The translations under genes were made by a program, and so were the position numbers. Source: Nitrosomonas marina (GTDB lineage Bacteria; Pseudomonadota; Gammaproteobacteria; Burkholderiales; Nitrosomonadaceae). Taken from it: a stretch of 38,004 nt of DNA. Where the stretch lies: NCBI RefSeq assembly GCF_900111605.1, contig NZ_FOIA01000031.1:1-38004 (forward strand), given 5' to 3'. Under the pieces are notes generated by a model. It saw only the letters and a list, made by a program, of their open reading frames with translations, had not been told where the DNA came from and made no database searches. Each line of letters opens with the position of its first letter. Positions within the stretch are counted from its first letter, which is position 1. This document shows, piece after piece, positions 1 through 9,209 of this stretch.

Positions 1-114
1 TCGGTGACGGTGAATCTGATAGCGCCGATTGCGATGGACGAGGGTTTGCGTTTTGCGATCCGGGAAGGCGGTAGAACGGTCGGTGCCGGCGTGGTCGCTA
101 AAATAATAGAGTAG
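1..114 (+). CDS. tuf: Elongation factor Tu, C-terminal fragment
   Basis: This is the last 37 codons of EF-Tu, cut by the window edge. The reading frame ends in [16 protein letters not shown] and a TAG stop, the near-invariant C-terminus of EF-Tu domain 3. EF-Tu carries aminoacyl-tRNA to the ribosome as a GTP complex. It sits 81 bases before rpsJ in the same direction, the usual fusA-tuf-S10 arrangement of proteobacteria, so read-through into the S10 operon is likely. Its base composition (64 G or C of 114 by my count) is far higher than that of the ribosomal genes that follow. Confidence 0.95.
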   Translation, partial: SVTVNLIAPIAMDEGLRFAIREGGRTVGAGVVAKIIE

Positions 115-134
115 AAGTGCTCAAATGAGTAGAT

Positions 135-172
135 TGGTTATTTTTAAAAAGGATGACCGATAAAAATAACCA
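135..172 (+). promoter_or_regulatory. Perfect 12-bp stem-loop in the S10 operon leader
   Basis: TGGTTATTTTTA (135-146) pairs perfectly with TAAAAATAACCA (161-172) around a 14-base loop. It lies between the tuf stop and the rpsJ start. No T-run follows the 3' arm, so it does not look like a simple tuf terminator. In E. coli the S10 leader folds into hairpins through which L4 controls the operon. A similar role here is inference; mRNA processing between tuf and rpsJ is another possibility. Confidence 0.5.
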
Positions 173-195
173 GTTAAACAAATCGAAAGTTGAAT

Positions 196-504
196 ATGCA
201 AAACCAAAAAATTAGAATTCGTCTCAAGGCATTTGATTATCGTCTTATAGATAAATCTGCACTAGAGATTGTTGACACGGCAAAAAGAACAGGTGCTGTA
301 GTTAGAGGTCCGGTACCATTGCCAACAAGAATTGAGCGGTTTGATGTGCTGCGATCCCCTCATGTAAATAAAACATCCCGTGATCAATTTGAGATTAGAA
401 CCCATTTGAGATTGATGGATATCATTGATCCTACAGATAAAACGGTTGATGCGTTAATGAAACTCGACTTGCCAGCCGGTGTTGATGTTGAGATTAAACT
501 ATAA
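196..504 (+). CDS. rpsJ: 30S ribosomal protein S10
   Basis: S10 is a protein of the 30S head and, as NusE, also part of the NusB antitermination complex. The 102-residue product starts [19 protein letters not shown] and contains SPHVNK and FEIRTHLRL, all diagnostic of S10, and its length is normal for the family. An in-frame TTG lies six bases upstream, but ATG at 196 gives the conserved MQNQ start and was chosen. It is the first gene of the S10 operon. Six of its eleven arginine codons are AGA, a strong low-GC bias for a gene of this expression class. Confidence 0.98.
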   Translation: MQNQKIRIRLKAFDYRLIDKSALEIVDTAKRTGAVVRGPVPLPTRIERFDVLRSPHVNKTSRDQFEIRTHLRLMDIIDPTDKTVDALMKLDLPAGVDVEIKL

Positions 505-587
505 CAAATTTTTTGGTTTGTTCATTAGGCTGAATCAAGAAGATCTGTAATGACCAAATTGTTCTAATCTAGTATATAGGAAAAATA

Positions 588-1247
588 ATGAGTTTAGGTT
601 TGATCGGCAGAAAGATAGGCATGACGCGTATTTTTACTGAAAATGGTGATAGTCTGCCAGTCACAATTGTTGATGTTTCACAAAATCGCGTGACGCAAAT
701 CAAGTCTCGGGATAAGGATGGCTACTCAGCGATTCAGTTGACTTATGGAAAAAGGAGGGCTGTTCGCGTTAACAAACCACAGACCGGCCATTATTCAAAA
801 GCAGGTACAGAAGCTGGTGAACTTATAAAAGAATTCAGAGTTGATTCAGATGAAGAATTAAGTCAGTTTGAAAATGGTTCTAATATAGAGATCAATATAT
901 TTCAGGAAGGGCAAAAGGTCGATATTTCTGGAATTACAATTGGTAAGGGTTATGCTGGAACTATTAAAAGGCATAATTTTTCAGCCAATAGAACAACGCA
1001 TGGTAATTCAAAGGCTCACAGAAAGCCTGGATCGATAGGTATGGCGCAGGATCCTGGTAGAATTTTTCCTGGTAAGCGTATGTCAGGGCAAATGGGCAAT
1101 GTAAGAAGAACGGTACAGAACTTGGAAATTATTAAAGTAGACAAGGGAAAAAACTTGCTACTAATCAAAGGCGCGCTTCCAGGCTCTAAAGGTGGGAAAG
1201 TTATTATTCGCCCAAGTATCAAATTAAACGGTAACGTAGAGAAATAA
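588..1247 (+). CDS. rplC: 50S ribosomal protein L3
   Basis: L3 is an early-assembling 23S rRNA binder whose long loop reaches toward the peptidyl transferase centre. The 219-residue product opens with [15 protein letters not shown] and carries the signature [19 protein letters not shown]. The Q in GMAQDPGR probably corresponds to the glutamine methylated by PrmB in E. coli; that is inference by alignment from memory. It follows rpsJ after an 83-base spacer, longer than most in this block. The spacer holds a short AACAAA/TTTGTT inverted repeat and a TATAGGAAAAATA ribosome-binding region before ATG 588. Confidence 0.98.
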   Translation: MSLGLIGRKIGMTRIFTENGDSLPVTIVDVSQNRVTQIKSRDKDGYSAIQLTYGKRRAVRVNKPQTGHYSKAGTEAGELIKEFRVDSDEELSQFENGSNIEINIFQEGQKVDISGITIGKGYAGTIKRHNFSANRTTHGNSKAHRKPGSIGMAQDPGRIFPGKRMSGQMGNVRRTVQNLEIIKVDKGKNLLLIKGALPGSKGGKVIIRPSIKLNGNVEK

Positions 1248-1260
1248 AGGCGCATCAATT

Positions 1261-1881
1261 ATGGATCTTAAACTGATTAATGAAGAAAAACAGGATGCGG
1301 GTAATATAACTGTCTCAAATACTTTGTTTGATAGAGAATATAATGAGGCGCTTGTTCACCAGATCATAACTTCATATTTGTCAAATGCTAGAAGTGGAAC
1401 TAGAGCCCAAAAAGGGAGATCAGAGGTTGTATGCTCAGGTCGTAAACCATGGCGGCAAAAGGGAAGTGGTAGAGCACGTGCTGGTAGAGCATCAAGCCCT
1501 ATATGGCGTGGAGGTGGAAATGTTTTCCCGAGTAGTCCAAACGAAAATTTTAGCAAAAAGATAAACAAAAAAATGTATCGTGCCGGTATGAGTGTAATTC
1601 TATCCAAACTTTTACGGGATGGACGCTTGACGGTAATTGAGTCAATTTCAGTGGATACGCATAAAACAAAGGATTTGTCAAAAAAGCTGGAAAAACTCGG
1701 CTATGATGATGTATTGCTTCTAACTCATGAAATGAGCGAAAATCTGTATCTATCTTCAAGAAATTTACCCAAAACACTAGCGCTAGATGTAAGTCATGTG
1801 GATCCATATAGCCTGCTAAAGTATAAAAATATACTTGTAACTTCGGCAGCTATTAAAAAACTTGAGGAGCTGTATTTATGA
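1261..1881 (+). CDS. rplD: 50S ribosomal protein L4
   Basis: L4 binds 23S rRNA domain I, and its extended loop lines the polypeptide exit tunnel. The 206-residue product contains that loop at about residues 40-85, with SGTRAQKGRSEV, KPWRQKGSGRARAG and WRGGGNVFPS. In E. coli L4 also represses the S10 operon; the leader hairpin at 135-172 would be the place to look for that here. Its stop overlaps the rplW start by four bases (ATGA), which implies translational coupling. Confidence 0.98.
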   Translation: MDLKLINEEKQDAGNITVSNTLFDREYNEALVHQIITSYLSNARSGTRAQKGRSEVVCSGRKPWRQKGSGRARAGRASSPIWRGGGNVFPSSPNENFSKKINKKMYRAGMSVILSKLLRDGRLTVIESISVDTHKTKDLSKKLEKLGYDDVLLLTHEMSENLYLSSRNLPKTLALDVSHVDPYSLLKYKNILVTSAAIKKLEELYL

Positions 1882-2210
1882 ATAATCCGGCAAATTATGA
1901 GCGACTGATGCATGTGATACAGGCTCCTTACATCTCTGAAAAAGGCACTTTCATAGGTGAAGCTTACAATCAAACCATATTTCGTGTTATAAAAAATGCA
2001 ACAAAGAAAGAAATAAAAGATGCTGTAGAGTTGCTTTGGAAAGACCAGAAAATAGAAGTTACAAAAGTCCAGACAATAAATGTCAAGGGAAAACAGAAAC
2101 GTTTTGGAAGATATCTCGGAAAACGTAGTAATTGGAAGAAAGCCATTGTCAGCATAAAAGAAGGACAAGAGCTGACATTTACGCATTTAACAAAAGCAGA
2201 GGTTAAATAA
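1878..2210 (+). CDS. rplW: 50S ribosomal protein L23
   Basis: L23 sits at the tunnel exit, where trigger factor and SRP dock. The 110-residue product has APYISEK near its start, with Glu21 in the place of the trigger-factor-docking glutamate, and ends with [20 protein letters not shown], the typical L23 tail. The start is fixed by the ATGA overlap with rplD. The stop overlaps the rplB start by one base (TAATG). Confidence 0.97.
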   Translation: MNNPANYERLMHVIQAPYISEKGTFIGEAYNQTIFRVIKNATKKEIKDAVELLWKDQKIEVTKVQTINVKGKQKRFGRYLGKRSNWKKAIVSIKEGQELTFTHLTKAEVK

Positions 2211-3043
2211 TGGCGCTCGTAAAGCTCAGGCCAACATCGCCGGGAAGACGCTCAGTTATTCGTTTAATTCATAAGGATTTATATAAAGGCAGGCCACAAA
2301 AGGAATTAATCGAAAAGAAATCCAAAAAAGCGGGTAGAAACAACACCGGAAAGATAACAACCCGACACAGAGGTGGGGGGCATAAACAGTATTATCGAAA
2401 GATCGATTTTAAAAGAGATAAAGACAATATACCAGGAATAGTTGAGAGAATTGAATACGATCCAAATCGCTCTGCAAATATTGCATTGGTGTGTTATCAG
2501 GATGGCGAGAGAAGATATATTATCGCCCCTAAAGGGATACAAAAAGGCGACTCGATTGCAAGTGGGGGTAGTGCACAAATCAAAGCCGGTGATGCGTTAG
2601 CGTTACGCAATATACCTGTAGGTACCGTTGTGCACTGTATAGAAATCATGCCGGGTAAAGGTGCGCAAATAGCTCGCTCAGCAGGAGCATCAGCTCAACT
2701 GCAGGCTAGAGATGGCAACTATGCGCAATTGAAGCTACGCTCTGGAGAAATACGTAAAGTACACATCAACTGTAAAGCTACTGTTGGAGAAGTAAGTAAC
2801 GCAGAACACAGTCTGCGATCTATTGGTAAAGCTGGTGCTACACGATGGCGCGGCATAAGACCTACTGTACGTGGTGTTGCAATGAATCCAGTTGATCATC
2901 CACATGGTGGTGGCGAAGGAAGAACTTCAGGTGGGCGACATCCTGTCAGCCCATGGGGTAAGCCTGCAAAGGGGTATCGAACACGCTCTAACAAGCGTAC
3001 TGAGACGATGATCATCAGGCATCGTTATTCAAGAAAGGGTTGA
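2210..3043 (+). CDS. rplB: 50S ribosomal protein L2
   Basis: L2 is needed for subunit joining and lies near the peptidyl transferase centre. The 277-residue product has [17 protein letters not shown] in the N-terminal domain and the hallmark [14 protein letters not shown] followed by [15 protein letters not shown] near the C-terminus. The length matches the family (about 273-277). Translation probably restarts at the TAATG junction with rplW. Confidence 0.98.
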   Translation: MALVKLRPTSPGRRSVIRLIHKDLYKGRPQKELIEKKSKKAGRNNTGKITTRHRGGGHKQYYRKIDFKRDKDNIPGIVERIEYDPNRSANIALVCYQDGERRYIIAPKGIQKGDSIASGGSAQIKAGDALALRNIPVGTVVHCIEIMPGKGAQIARSAGASAQLQARDGNYAQLKLRSGEIRKVHINCKATVGEVSNAEHSLRSIGKAGATRWRGIRPTVRGVAMNPVDHPHGGGEGRTSGGRHPVSPWGKPAKGYRTRSNKRTETMIIRHRYSRKG

Positions 3044-3049
3044 TAAGTA

Positions 3050-3328
3050 ATGGCAAGATCCGTAAAAAAAGGGCCATTTGTTGATTCTCATTTGGTTGCA
3101 AAAGTAGAAAAAGCCCAGGAATCCAATGATAAACGCCCAATTAAGACATGGTCGAGAAGATCGACAGTGCTACCAAACTTTATTGGATTAACAATTTCGG
3201 TTCATAATGGCAGACAACATGTACCTATTTTTGTAACAGAAAATATGGTTGGTCACAAACTTGGTGAATTTGCACAGACAAGAACTTTTAAAGGCCACGC
3301 GGCAGATAAGAAGACAAATAAACGATAG
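3050..3328 (+). CDS. rpsS: 30S ribosomal protein S19
   Basis: S19 is a head protein that contacts S13 and the A-site tRNA region. The 92-residue product begins [12 protein letters not shown] and contains [15 protein letters not shown] and [18 protein letters not shown], which are conserved throughout the family. It begins six bases after the rplB stop, with no room for a separate promoter. Confidence 0.97.
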   Translation: MARSVKKGPFVDSHLVAKVEKAQESNDKRPIKTWSRRSTVLPNFIGLTISVHNGRQHVPIFVTENMVGHKLGEFAQTRTFKGHAADKKTNKR

Positions 3329-3339
3329 AATTCTGAGAA

Positions 3340-3669
3340 ATGGAAACGACAGCAAAATTAAAAGGTGTTCGTCTTTCAGCGCAAAAAGGAAGATTAATAG
3401 CAGATCAGATTAGAGGATTGCCTGTCGATAAAGCAATCAATGTTCTGTTGTTTAGTCCAAAAAAGGCTGCAGCGATAATGAAGCAATTGCTTAATTCAGC
3501 CATTGCGAATGCAGAACATAATAATGGCGCAGACATAGACGAATTGAAAATTAAAAGTATTTATGTTGACAGAGCTACGTATATGCCACGCTCAAGTGCA
3601 AGAGCAAAAGGGCGTGGAAATCGTATTATGAAGCCAACTTGTCATATTACGATCACAGTCGCTGATTAA
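3340..3669 (+). CDS. rplV: 50S ribosomal protein L22
   Basis: L22 lines the exit tunnel with a long beta-hairpin. The 109-residue product begins [18 protein letters not shown] and has the hairpin sequence [16 protein letters not shown] (about residues 85-100), the region where macrolide-resistance changes fall in other bacteria. Length and start match the E. coli protein closely. Confidence 0.97.
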   Translation: METTAKLKGVRLSAQKGRLIADQIRGLPVDKAINVLLFSPKKAAAIMKQLLNSAIANAEHNNGADIDELKIKSIYVDRATYMPRSSARAKGRGNRIMKPTCHITITVAD

Positions 3670-3701
3670 TAAAGAATAGCGTTTTAATATAGGCAATTAC
3701 A

Positions 3702-4481
3702 ATGGGTCAAAAAATAAATCCAACCGGTTTTAGACTATCAGTGCAGAGAAATTGGTTATCCAAATGGTATGCGAATAGTAGCAATTTTGCTTTGATGTTA
3801 AATGAAGACATAAAAGTTAGAGACTATTTGTCCGACAAATTAAAGCATGCGTCTGTTGGTAAAGTCTTGATCGAAAGACCGTCGAAAAATGCCCGTATCA
3901 CTATATTTAGCGCTAGGCCAGGGGTTGTAATTGGCAAAAAGGGTGAAGACATTGAATTACTCCGCACTGAACTACAAAAAAGAATGGGAGTTCCGGTTCA
4001 TGTAAACATTGAAGAAATACGAAAGCCAGAGATAGATGCCCAGTTAATAGCCGATAACATTGCTCAACAATTAGAGAAGAGAATTATGTTTCGACGTGCT
4101 ATGAAGAGAGCAATGCAAAATGCCATGCGTTTAGGTGCACAAGGTATCAAGATTATGAGTTCTGGTCGACTTAATGGTATCGAAATTGCGCGTACAGAAT
4201 GGTATCGTGAAGGTAGGGTTCCTTTGCATACTTTGAGAGCAGATGTTGATTATGCAACATCAGAAGCTCAAACTACCTATGGAATAATTGGTATAAAAGT
4301 ATGGATTTTTAAAGGGGAGTCATTAGGAAAAGAAAATCCAATATCCAATATTTCTTCTGGTACTCCCGAATCAGACAAAAAAAAAACAAGTAAAAGAGAC
4401 AAATTAAGTTACGAAGATCCAGTAACAAATGTGACTCATTCTAATAAAGAGTCTGGAGAAGATCATGTTGCAACCAGCTAG
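3702..4481 (+). CDS. rpsC: 30S ribosomal protein S3 with extended C-terminus
   Basis: S3 forms part of the mRNA entry site and has helicase activity. The KH domain carries the GKKG loop in [14 protein letters not shown], and the core continues through [16 protein letters not shown] and [13 protein letters not shown]. At 259 residues it is longer than the roughly 233 usual in enterobacteria. The extra is a polar Ser/Lys/Asp-rich tail of about 45 residues after IFKGE. The end of this tail overlaps rplP by 17 bases, much more than any other junction in the S10 operon. Confidence 0.97.
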   Translation: MGQKINPTGFRLSVQRNWLSKWYANSSNFALMLNEDIKVRDYLSDKLKHASVGKVLIERPSKNARITIFSARPGVVIGKKGEDIELLRTELQKRMGVPVHVNIEEIRKPEIDAQLIADNIAQQLEKRIMFRRAMKRAMQNAMRLGAQGIKIMSSGRLNGIEIARTEWYREGRVPLHTLRADVDYATSEAQTTYGIIGIKVWIFKGESLGKENPISNISSGTPESDKKKTSKRDKLSYEDPVTNVTHSNKESGEDHVATS

Positions 4482-4881
4482 AACAAAATACCGGAAACAA
4501 CAAAAAGGGCGCAATACAGGCATAGCGACTCGCGGTTCTAAAGTGAGCTTTGGAGAATATGGATTAAAAGCGGTTGAGCGAGGGAGAATAACTGCACGAC
4601 AAATTGAAGCTGCACGGCGTGCCATGACGCGGCATATCAAAAGAGGCGGGCGTATCTGGATCAGGATTTTTCCAGATAAACCGATTTCTCATAAACCTGC
4701 TGAAGTAAGAATGGGTAAGGGTAAGGGTAGTCCAGAGTATTTTGTTGCAGAGATTCAGCCTGGAAAAATGTTGTATGAAATGGATGGAGTGAATGAAGAG
4801 TTGGCCAGAGAGGCTTTTCGTCTCGCAGCTGCTAAACTACCTGTAAAAACAATATTTACTACACGTCAATTAGGTGGTTAA
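4465..4881 (+). CDS. rplP: 50S ribosomal protein L16
   Basis: L16 helps shape the A site and the binding site of the 5S region of the 50S subunit. The 138-residue product begins [16 protein letters not shown] and contains [18 protein letters not shown], the L16 signature. The start is secure because MLQP is invariant in the family, even though it lies inside the rpsC reading frame (17-base overlap). The stop is followed two bases later by the rpmC start. Confidence 0.98.
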   Translation: MLQPARTKYRKQQKGRNTGIATRGSKVSFGEYGLKAVERGRITARQIEAARRAMTRHIKRGGRIWIRIFPDKPISHKPAEVRMGKGKGSPEYFVAEIQPGKMLYEMDGVNEELAREAFRLAAAKLPVKTIFTTRQLGG

Positions 4882-4883
4882 AA

Positions 4884-5081
4884 ATGAATGCAACAGATTT
4901 AAGGAAAATGAACTTGACTGAGCTTCAAACAGAATTACATTCATTGTTAAAAGCGCAATTTGGTTTACGCATGCAATTGGCAACCCAGCAATTATCTAAC
5001 TTTCATCAGTTAAAGAATGTTAAAAGAGACATAGCTCGTGTTAAAACAGTGATCACCCAAAAAACGAATGAAAGATCATGA
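4884..5081 (+). CDS. rpmC: 50S ribosomal protein L29
   Basis: L29 is a small helical-hairpin protein beside L23 at the tunnel exit. The 65-residue product ([18 protein letters not shown], then [19 protein letters not shown]) has the L29 helix pattern, with the conserved Q-L-x(3)-H/N-x(4)-R-R/D segment. The stop overlaps the rpsQ ATG by four bases. Confidence 0.95.
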   Translation: MNATDLRKMNLTELQTELHSLLKAQFGLRMQLATQQLSNFHQLKNVKRDIARVKTVITQKTNERS

Positions 5082-5338
5082 CAGAGAAATTGAATCGAAC
5101 CTTAAGTGGAAAAATCACAAGTAATCAATCAGACAAAACCGTAACTGTCTCAGTTGAAAGAAGAATTAAACACCCTTTATACGGAAAAATAATATCTCGT
5201 ACAAAAAAATATCGCGCTCATGATGAAATTAATGAGAGTCAAATTGGAGATATAGTTTTAATAGAAGAATGTAGACCTATATCGAAAACAAAGTCCTGGC
5301 GAGTAATTAAGATTCTGACCCGGGGTGCAGTTGTTTAG
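5078..5338 (+). CDS. rpsQ: 30S ribosomal protein S17
   Basis: S17 is a primary 16S rRNA binder with an OB fold. The 86-residue product has [35 protein letters not shown] and [18 protein letters not shown], matching family motifs in order. It is the last gene of the S10 operon in the classical arrangement. Here it is followed by an unusually long spacer with a terminator-like hairpin. Confidence 0.97.
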   Translation: MTEKLNRTLSGKITSNQSDKTVTVSVERRIKHPLYGKIISRTKKYRAHDEINESQIGDIVLIEECRPISKTKSWRVIKILTRGAVV

Positions 5339-5380
5339 TAAAAATAAATTAGACAGAACTTGATTAAAACACTGACAAAC

Positions 5381-5406
5381 AGTAGAATCCCGCATTCTGT
5401 TTTTTT
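5381..5406 (+). terminator. Probable intrinsic terminator at the end of the S10 operon
   Basis: AGTAGAAT (5381-5388) pairs with ATTCTGTT (5394-5401), including two G-T pairs, around the loop CCCGC. A run of T follows to 5406. A wider arm AAACAGT (5377-5383) can also pair with ACTGTTT (5408-5414), so nested or competing folds are possible. The site lies in the 182-base rpsQ-rplN gap, by far the longest in the ribosomal block. Termination may be only partial. Confidence 0.5.
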
Positions 5407-5468
5407 AACTGTTTCGTATAGAAGTGATTTATACCTTCTAATAGATAACAGTCCTGCAACGGTCTAAT

Positions 5469-5478
5469 TGATTATAAT
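5469..5478 (+). promoter_or_regulatory. Candidate spc operon promoter (-10 region)
   Basis: A perfect TATAAT lies at 5473-5478, preceded by TG at 5469-5470, close to an extended -10 although the spacing is one base longer than ideal. I see no good -35 hexamer 16-18 bases upstream (the sequence there is near AGTCCT). The element is 42 bases before the rplN start and downstream of the terminator-like hairpin, which is where a separate spc promoter would be expected. Confidence 0.4.
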
Positions 5479-5520
5479 GGCTTTATGCAGTAATACAATT
5501 AACTAATAAGTGAATAAGAA

Positions 5521-5889
5521 ATGATACAGATGCAGTCAATGCTTAAGGTAGCAGATAATACTGGTGCACGATCAGTAATGTGTATAAAAGTACTGGGGGG
5601 ATCTAAACGACACTATGCAGGTATTGGAGATATAATCAAGGTAAGCGTAAAAGACGCGGCACCAAGAGGAAGAGTTAAGAAAGGTGATGTCTATAATGCA
5701 GTGGTTGTACGTACGGCAAAGGGTGTAAGACGTGTAGATGGTTCTTTATTAAAGTTCGACAGTAATGCAGCTGTACTATTAAACAACAAGTTAGAGCCTA
5801 TCGGAACCCGTATCTTCGGCCCGGTTACGAGAGAACTTAGAACATCTCGTTTTATGAAAATTGTGTCATTAGCACCCGAAGTACTTTAG
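5521..5889 (+). CDS. rplN: 50S ribosomal protein L14
   Basis: L14 sits at the subunit interface and contacts 16S rRNA helix 14. The 122-residue product begins [19 protein letters not shown] and ends with [14 protein letters not shown], both typical, and its length is exactly the family norm. It is the first gene of the spc segment, after a 182-base leader with its own candidate promoter. Confidence 0.98.
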   Translation: MIQMQSMLKVADNTGARSVMCIKVLGGSKRHYAGIGDIIKVSVKDAAPRGRVKKGDVYNAVVVRTAKGVRRVDGSLLKFDSNAAVLLNNKLEPIGTRIFGPVTRELRTSRFMKIVSLAPEVL

Positions 5890-5913
5890 AAGTTAGTAAT
5901 TGGAAACTATTTG

Positions 5914-6225
5914 ATGAAAAAAGTTAGAAAAGGTGATGATGTAGTAATACTTGCCGGTAAAGATAAGGGCAAGCGTGGAACAGTTATTAAGGTTCTATGT
6001 AATGAAAAGGTTCAGGTTCAGGGTGTAAATATAGTTAAAAAGCACCAAAAACCAAATCCATCGACAGGTGCTACAGGTGGAATTGTAAATATTGATAAGC
6101 CTATTCATATATCCAATGTAGCTTTATACAATGCGACTACGAAAAAGAGTGATCGTGTCGGATTTCAGTTAGATAAAGAACAAAATAAAGTACGAATCTA
6201 CAAATCCAGTGGTGAACTGGTTTAA
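5914..6225 (+). CDS. rplX: 50S ribosomal protein L24
   Basis: L24 is an assembly-initiator protein with a KOW motif. The 103-residue product starts [20 protein letters not shown], and the KOW segment is [22 protein letters not shown] codon immediately precedes the ATG in frame; ATG at 5914 was chosen because it gives the normal L24 N-terminus. The sequence [15 protein letters not shown] matches the conserved central region. Confidence 0.97.
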   Translation: MKKVRKGDDVVILAGKDKGKRGTVIKVLCNEKVQVQGVNIVKKHQKPNPSTGATGGIVNIDKPIHISNVALYNATTKKSDRVGFQLDKEQNKVRIYKSSGELV

Positions 6226-6242
6226 ACATAAGTTAATATATC

Positions 6243-6782
6243 ATGAGCCGTTTGCAAGAATTGTATAAATCCCAAGTTAGCAAACAATTAACCGAAAAAT
6301 TTGGTTATCAATCAGTAATGGAAGTCCCTAGAGTCACAAAGATCACACTTAATATTGGTCTTGGTGAGGCAACAGTCGATAAAAAAATTATTGAAAATGC
6401 TCTAGATGATTTAAGAAAAATAACTGGTCAACAACCGGTTATTACACGAGCAAAAAAATCAATTGCTACTTTTAAAGTACGAGAAGGATATCCAATAGGT
6501 TGTATGGTAACTTTACGCGGAGTCCAAATGTATGAATTTCTTGATAGATTAATTTCAATCGCTATACCTAGAATTCGTGATTTTCGAGGAATACCATCAA
6601 AATCTTTTGACGGTAGAGGAAATTATAATATGGGGATAAAAGAACAAATTATCTTTCCAGAAATTGATTATGACAAAATAGATGCGTTACGTGGATTAAA
6701 TATATCCATTACGACAACAGCTAAAACTGATGAGGAAGCGAAAGCCTTGTTAACCGCATTTAACTTTCCATTTAGACAATAA
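6243..6782 (+). CDS. rplE: 50S ribosomal protein L5
   Basis: L5 binds 5S rRNA and the P-site tRNA elbow. The 179-residue product carries [15 protein letters not shown] near the start, [23 protein letters not shown] in the middle and [21 protein letters not shown] near the end, all L5 signatures. In E. coli the start of this gene is the S8 repressor target; no equivalent fold was worked out here. Confidence 0.98.
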   Translation: MSRLQELYKSQVSKQLTEKFGYQSVMEVPRVTKITLNIGLGEATVDKKIIENALDDLRKITGQQPVITRAKKSIATFKVREGYPIGCMVTLRGVQMYEFLDRLISIAIPRIRDFRGIPSKSFDGRGNYNMGIKEQIIFPEIDYDKIDALRGLNISITTTAKTDEEAKALLTAFNFPFRQ

Positions 6783-6789
6783 TATTCAA

Positions 6790-7095
6790 ATGGCAAAAAA
6801 AGCAATCATTAACAGAAATAAAAAAAGACTCAAAATTGTTCAAAAGTTTTCAGATCGCAGACAATTACTGAAAACAAAAATTAATGATCAGTCCTTGACC
6901 GAGGATGAACGATATGAAGCGCGGTTAGAATTGCAAAACTTACCACGTAATTCTAGTCCTGTTAGATTATGCAATCGCTGTACAATAACGGGACGCTCCC
7001 GTGGAGTTTATTCGAAATTCGGCTTAGGAAGAAGCAAATTAAGAGATATAGCCATGAGTGGCAAAATCCCAGGAATTATAAAGGCAAGCTGGTAA
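6790..7095 (+). CDS. rpsN: 30S ribosomal protein S14 (long form)
   Basis: S14 is a head protein next to S3 and S10. At 101 residues this is the long form that lacks the full zinc ribbon. It reads [15 protein letters not shown] at the start and [15 protein letters not shown] and [11 protein letters not shown] at the end. The segment [14 protein letters not shown] has a CxxC pair where E. coli has only one cysteine, but the second cysteine pair of a zinc ribbon is absent, so zinc binding is unlikely. Confidence 0.97.
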   Translation: MAKKAIINRNKKRLKIVQKFSDRRQLLKTKINDQSLTEDERYEARLELQNLPRNSSPVRLCNRCTITGRSRGVYSKFGLGRSKLRDIAMSGKIPGIIKASW

Positions 7096-7146
7096 TAAAA
7101 GAGCTGATTCCTTATACATAACATTTATATTTATAAGAGCCTCAAG

Positions 7147-7542
7147 ATGAGCATGAGTGACCCAATAGCTGATATGCTAACTCGAATACGAAATGCACAA
7201 TTAGCAAAAAAAAACACAGTTAATATACCGTTTTCTAAAATCAAGTCTGATATTGCTTCCGTTTTGAAAGAAGAAGGCTACATATCAGAATTTGAAAAAA
7301 AAACTATAGATAAGCATGCACATCTTGAATTAAAGTTGAAATATTATTCTGGATTGCCAGTAATTGAGCGAATAGAACGAATTAGTAGACCAGGATTGAG
7401 AATTTACAAATCTGCTGGGGAAATCCCACCAGTCATGAGTGGGCTGGGGATTTCAATTATCTCTACTTCTCAAGGTGTCATGACTGGAAAACAAGCACAT
7501 ATGGCAGGAATAGGTGGAGAAATTCTCTGTGAAGTCGTGTAA
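7147..7542 (+). CDS. rpsH: 30S ribosomal protein S8
   Basis: S8 binds the central domain of 16S rRNA and in E. coli represses spc operon translation. The 131-residue product starts [18 protein letters not shown] and ends [11 protein letters not shown]. The motif [17 protein letters not shown] matches the rRNA-binding signature. The preceding 51-base spacer is AT-rich, with GAGCC as the only weak ribosome-binding candidate. Confidence 0.97.
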   Translation: MSMSDPIADMLTRIRNAQLAKKNTVNIPFSKIKSDIASVLKEEGYISEFEKKTIDKHAHLELKLKYYSGLPVIERIERISRPGLRIYKSAGEIPPVMSGLGISIISTSQGVMTGKQAHMAGIGGEILCEVV

Positions 7543-7557
7543 TCAAGGATATTAATT

Positions 7558-8091
7558 ATGTCGCGAATTAGTAAAAACCCTGTTACTGTTCCATCTAATG
7601 TTGATATAACAATTTCAAATTCAAAGATCACAGTTAAAGGTCCAAATGGTGTATTAGAGCAAAGTATTAACCCTCAAATATCATTAAAACAGGAAAATCA
7701 ATCAATCCTCGTTGATATGAAAGTTAATTCGAAAGAGATTCACGCACTGTCTGGAACTATTCGATCTTTAATTTCAAATATGGTTACGGGCGTAACTACC
7801 GGCTTTGAGAGAAAATTACAATTAGTTGGAGTTGGTTATAGAGCCCAATTAAATGGCAATAACATTAATCTGAATCTAGGATATTCACATCCAATAAATT
7901 ATAAGATTCCAGATGGTATAAACATCGAAATAACAACACCTACAGAGATTGTTATTAAGGGAATTGATAAACAACAAGTAGGACAAACAGCAGCTGAAAT
8001 ACGTGCTTATAGAAAACCAGAGCCCTATAAAGGTAAAGGAGTACGTTATGATGATGAAGTTGTGCATCTCAAGGAAGCAAAGAAAAAATAA
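7558..8091 (+). CDS. rplF: 50S ribosomal protein L6
   Basis: L6 has two related domains and lies near the factor-binding site. The 177-residue product begins [15 protein letters not shown] and ends with the strongly conserved [21 protein letters not shown] segment. [11 protein letters not shown] in the second domain is also typical. Codon use is extremely AT-rich, as in the neighbouring genes. Confidence 0.98.
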   Translation: MSRISKNPVTVPSNVDITISNSKITVKGPNGVLEQSINPQISLKQENQSILVDMKVNSKEIHALSGTIRSLISNMVTGVTTGFERKLQLVGVGYRAQLNGNNINLNLGYSHPINYKIPDGINIEITTPTEIVIKGIDKQQVGQTAAEIRAYRKPEPYKGKGVRYDDEVVHLKEAKKK

Positions 8092-8108
8092 ACATATTAA
8101 AATTTTTT

Positions 8109-8465
8109 ATGCGTACATTTAAAAACAAAAGACTTAGAAAAGCACGACAAACAAGAGTCCGAATAGCGAATCAGGGAAAGTTGCGTTTATCTGTTCATCG
8201 CACCAATCAACATATTTATGCACAATTAATTGATGATGAAAAGATGCAAACAATTACAAGTGCATCAACGTTAGAATCAGAAGTCAAAAATTCTATAAAC
8301 CAAGGTGGTAACAGCAAAGCAGCTACTCTAGTCGGAAAAAGAATAGCAGAAAAAGCAATCAAACTGGGCGTAGAACAAATTGCTTTTGATAGATCAGGGT
8401 ATAAATATCATGGTCGTGTAAAAGCTTTAGCAGAATCAGCTAGAGAAAACGGATTAAAATTTTAA
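8109..8465 (+). CDS. rplR: 50S ribosomal protein L18
   Basis: L18 binds 5S rRNA together with L5. The 118-residue product has [63 protein letters not shown] and a short tail, which is the family pattern in full. The start at ATG 8109 gives a normal length for the family. Confidence 0.97.
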   Translation: MRTFKNKRLRKARQTRVRIANQGKLRLSVHRTNQHIYAQLIDDEKMQTITSASTLESEVKNSINQGGNSKAATLVGKRIAEKAIKLGVEQIAFDRSGYKYHGRVKALAESARENGLKF

Positions 8466-8479
8466 ATCAGTACTTAATT

Positions 8480-9001
8480 ATGGCTAAACCAATCAATAAA
8501 AAACATTTACAGGATGAAACTGGTCAGGACGACCTTAAAGAAAAAATGGTTTCAATCAACCGCGTAACCAAAGTTGTTAAAGGCGGACGTATACTTGGTT
8601 TTGCTGCATTAACAGTCGTCGGTGATGGTGACGGCGGAGTTGGAATGGGAAAAGGAAAGTCGCGCGAAGTACCTGTAGCCGTCCAGAAAGCTATGGACGA
8701 AGCAAGACGCTCCATGATTAAAGTGAAATTGAAAAACGGTACTATTTACCATTCAGTCATAGGTAGACATGGCTCTGCTCGTGTATACATGCAACCCGCG
8801 CCAGAAGGAACTGGTATAATAGCAGGAGGTCCCATGAGAGCAATTTTTGAAGTTATGGGTATGCAAAATATATTAGCTAAATGTATCGGTTCAACTAATC
8901 CATATAATGTTGTAAGAGCAACGCTACATGGTTTGTACTCAATGAATACGCCTGCAAGTATCGCAGCTAAGCGCGGCAAATCAGTTGAGGAAATACTGTA
9001 A
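8480..9001 (+). CDS. rpsE: 30S ribosomal protein S5
   Basis: S5 shapes the mRNA entry path and decoding fidelity. The 173-residue product has [18 protein letters not shown] and [19 protein letters not shown] in the double-stranded-RNA-binding-like domain. The C-terminal domain has [16 protein letters not shown]. The small GC rise in this gene relative to its neighbours follows from its Gly/Arg-rich motifs. Confidence 0.98.
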   Translation: MAKPINKKHLQDETGQDDLKEKMVSINRVTKVVKGGRILGFAALTVVGDGDGGVGMGKGKSREVPVAVQKAMDEARRSMIKVKLKNGTIYHSVIGRHGSARVYMQPAPEGTGIIAGGPMRAIFEVMGMQNILAKCIGSTNPYNVVRATLHGLYSMNTPASIAAKRGKSVEEIL

Positions 9002-9019
9002 GCAAATAAAGGCAATAGA

Positions 9020-9208
9020 ATGAATGCTAATACTAAAAAGACAATAAAAGTTACTCTTATTAAAAGCCTGATAGCTACCAAACAAAATCACAGAGCAACA
9101 GTAAAAGGATTGGGTTTAAAAAAAATCAATAGCTCATCAATTCTCGAAGATACACCTGCTATACGAGGAATGATTAAGAAAGTTCAATATCTGGTAAAGT
9201 GTGATTAA
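9020..9208 (+). CDS. rpmD: 50S ribosomal protein L30
   Basis: This is a small 23S/5S-region protein. The 62-residue product has the short-form L30 pattern: [30 protein letters not shown], then [16 protein letters not shown]. Its stop lies one base before the rplO ATG, so the two are likely translated in a coupled way. Confidence 0.95.
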   Translation: MNANTKKTIKVTLIKSLIATKQNHRATVKGLGLKKINSSSILEDTPAIRGMIKKVQYLVKCD

Positions 9209-9209
9209 G

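Noticed and set aside
1794..2186. 130-codon leftward open frame across rplD and rplW
   Set aside because: Phe/Tyr/Ser-rich mirror of lysine-rich ribosomal protein codons; no gene features.
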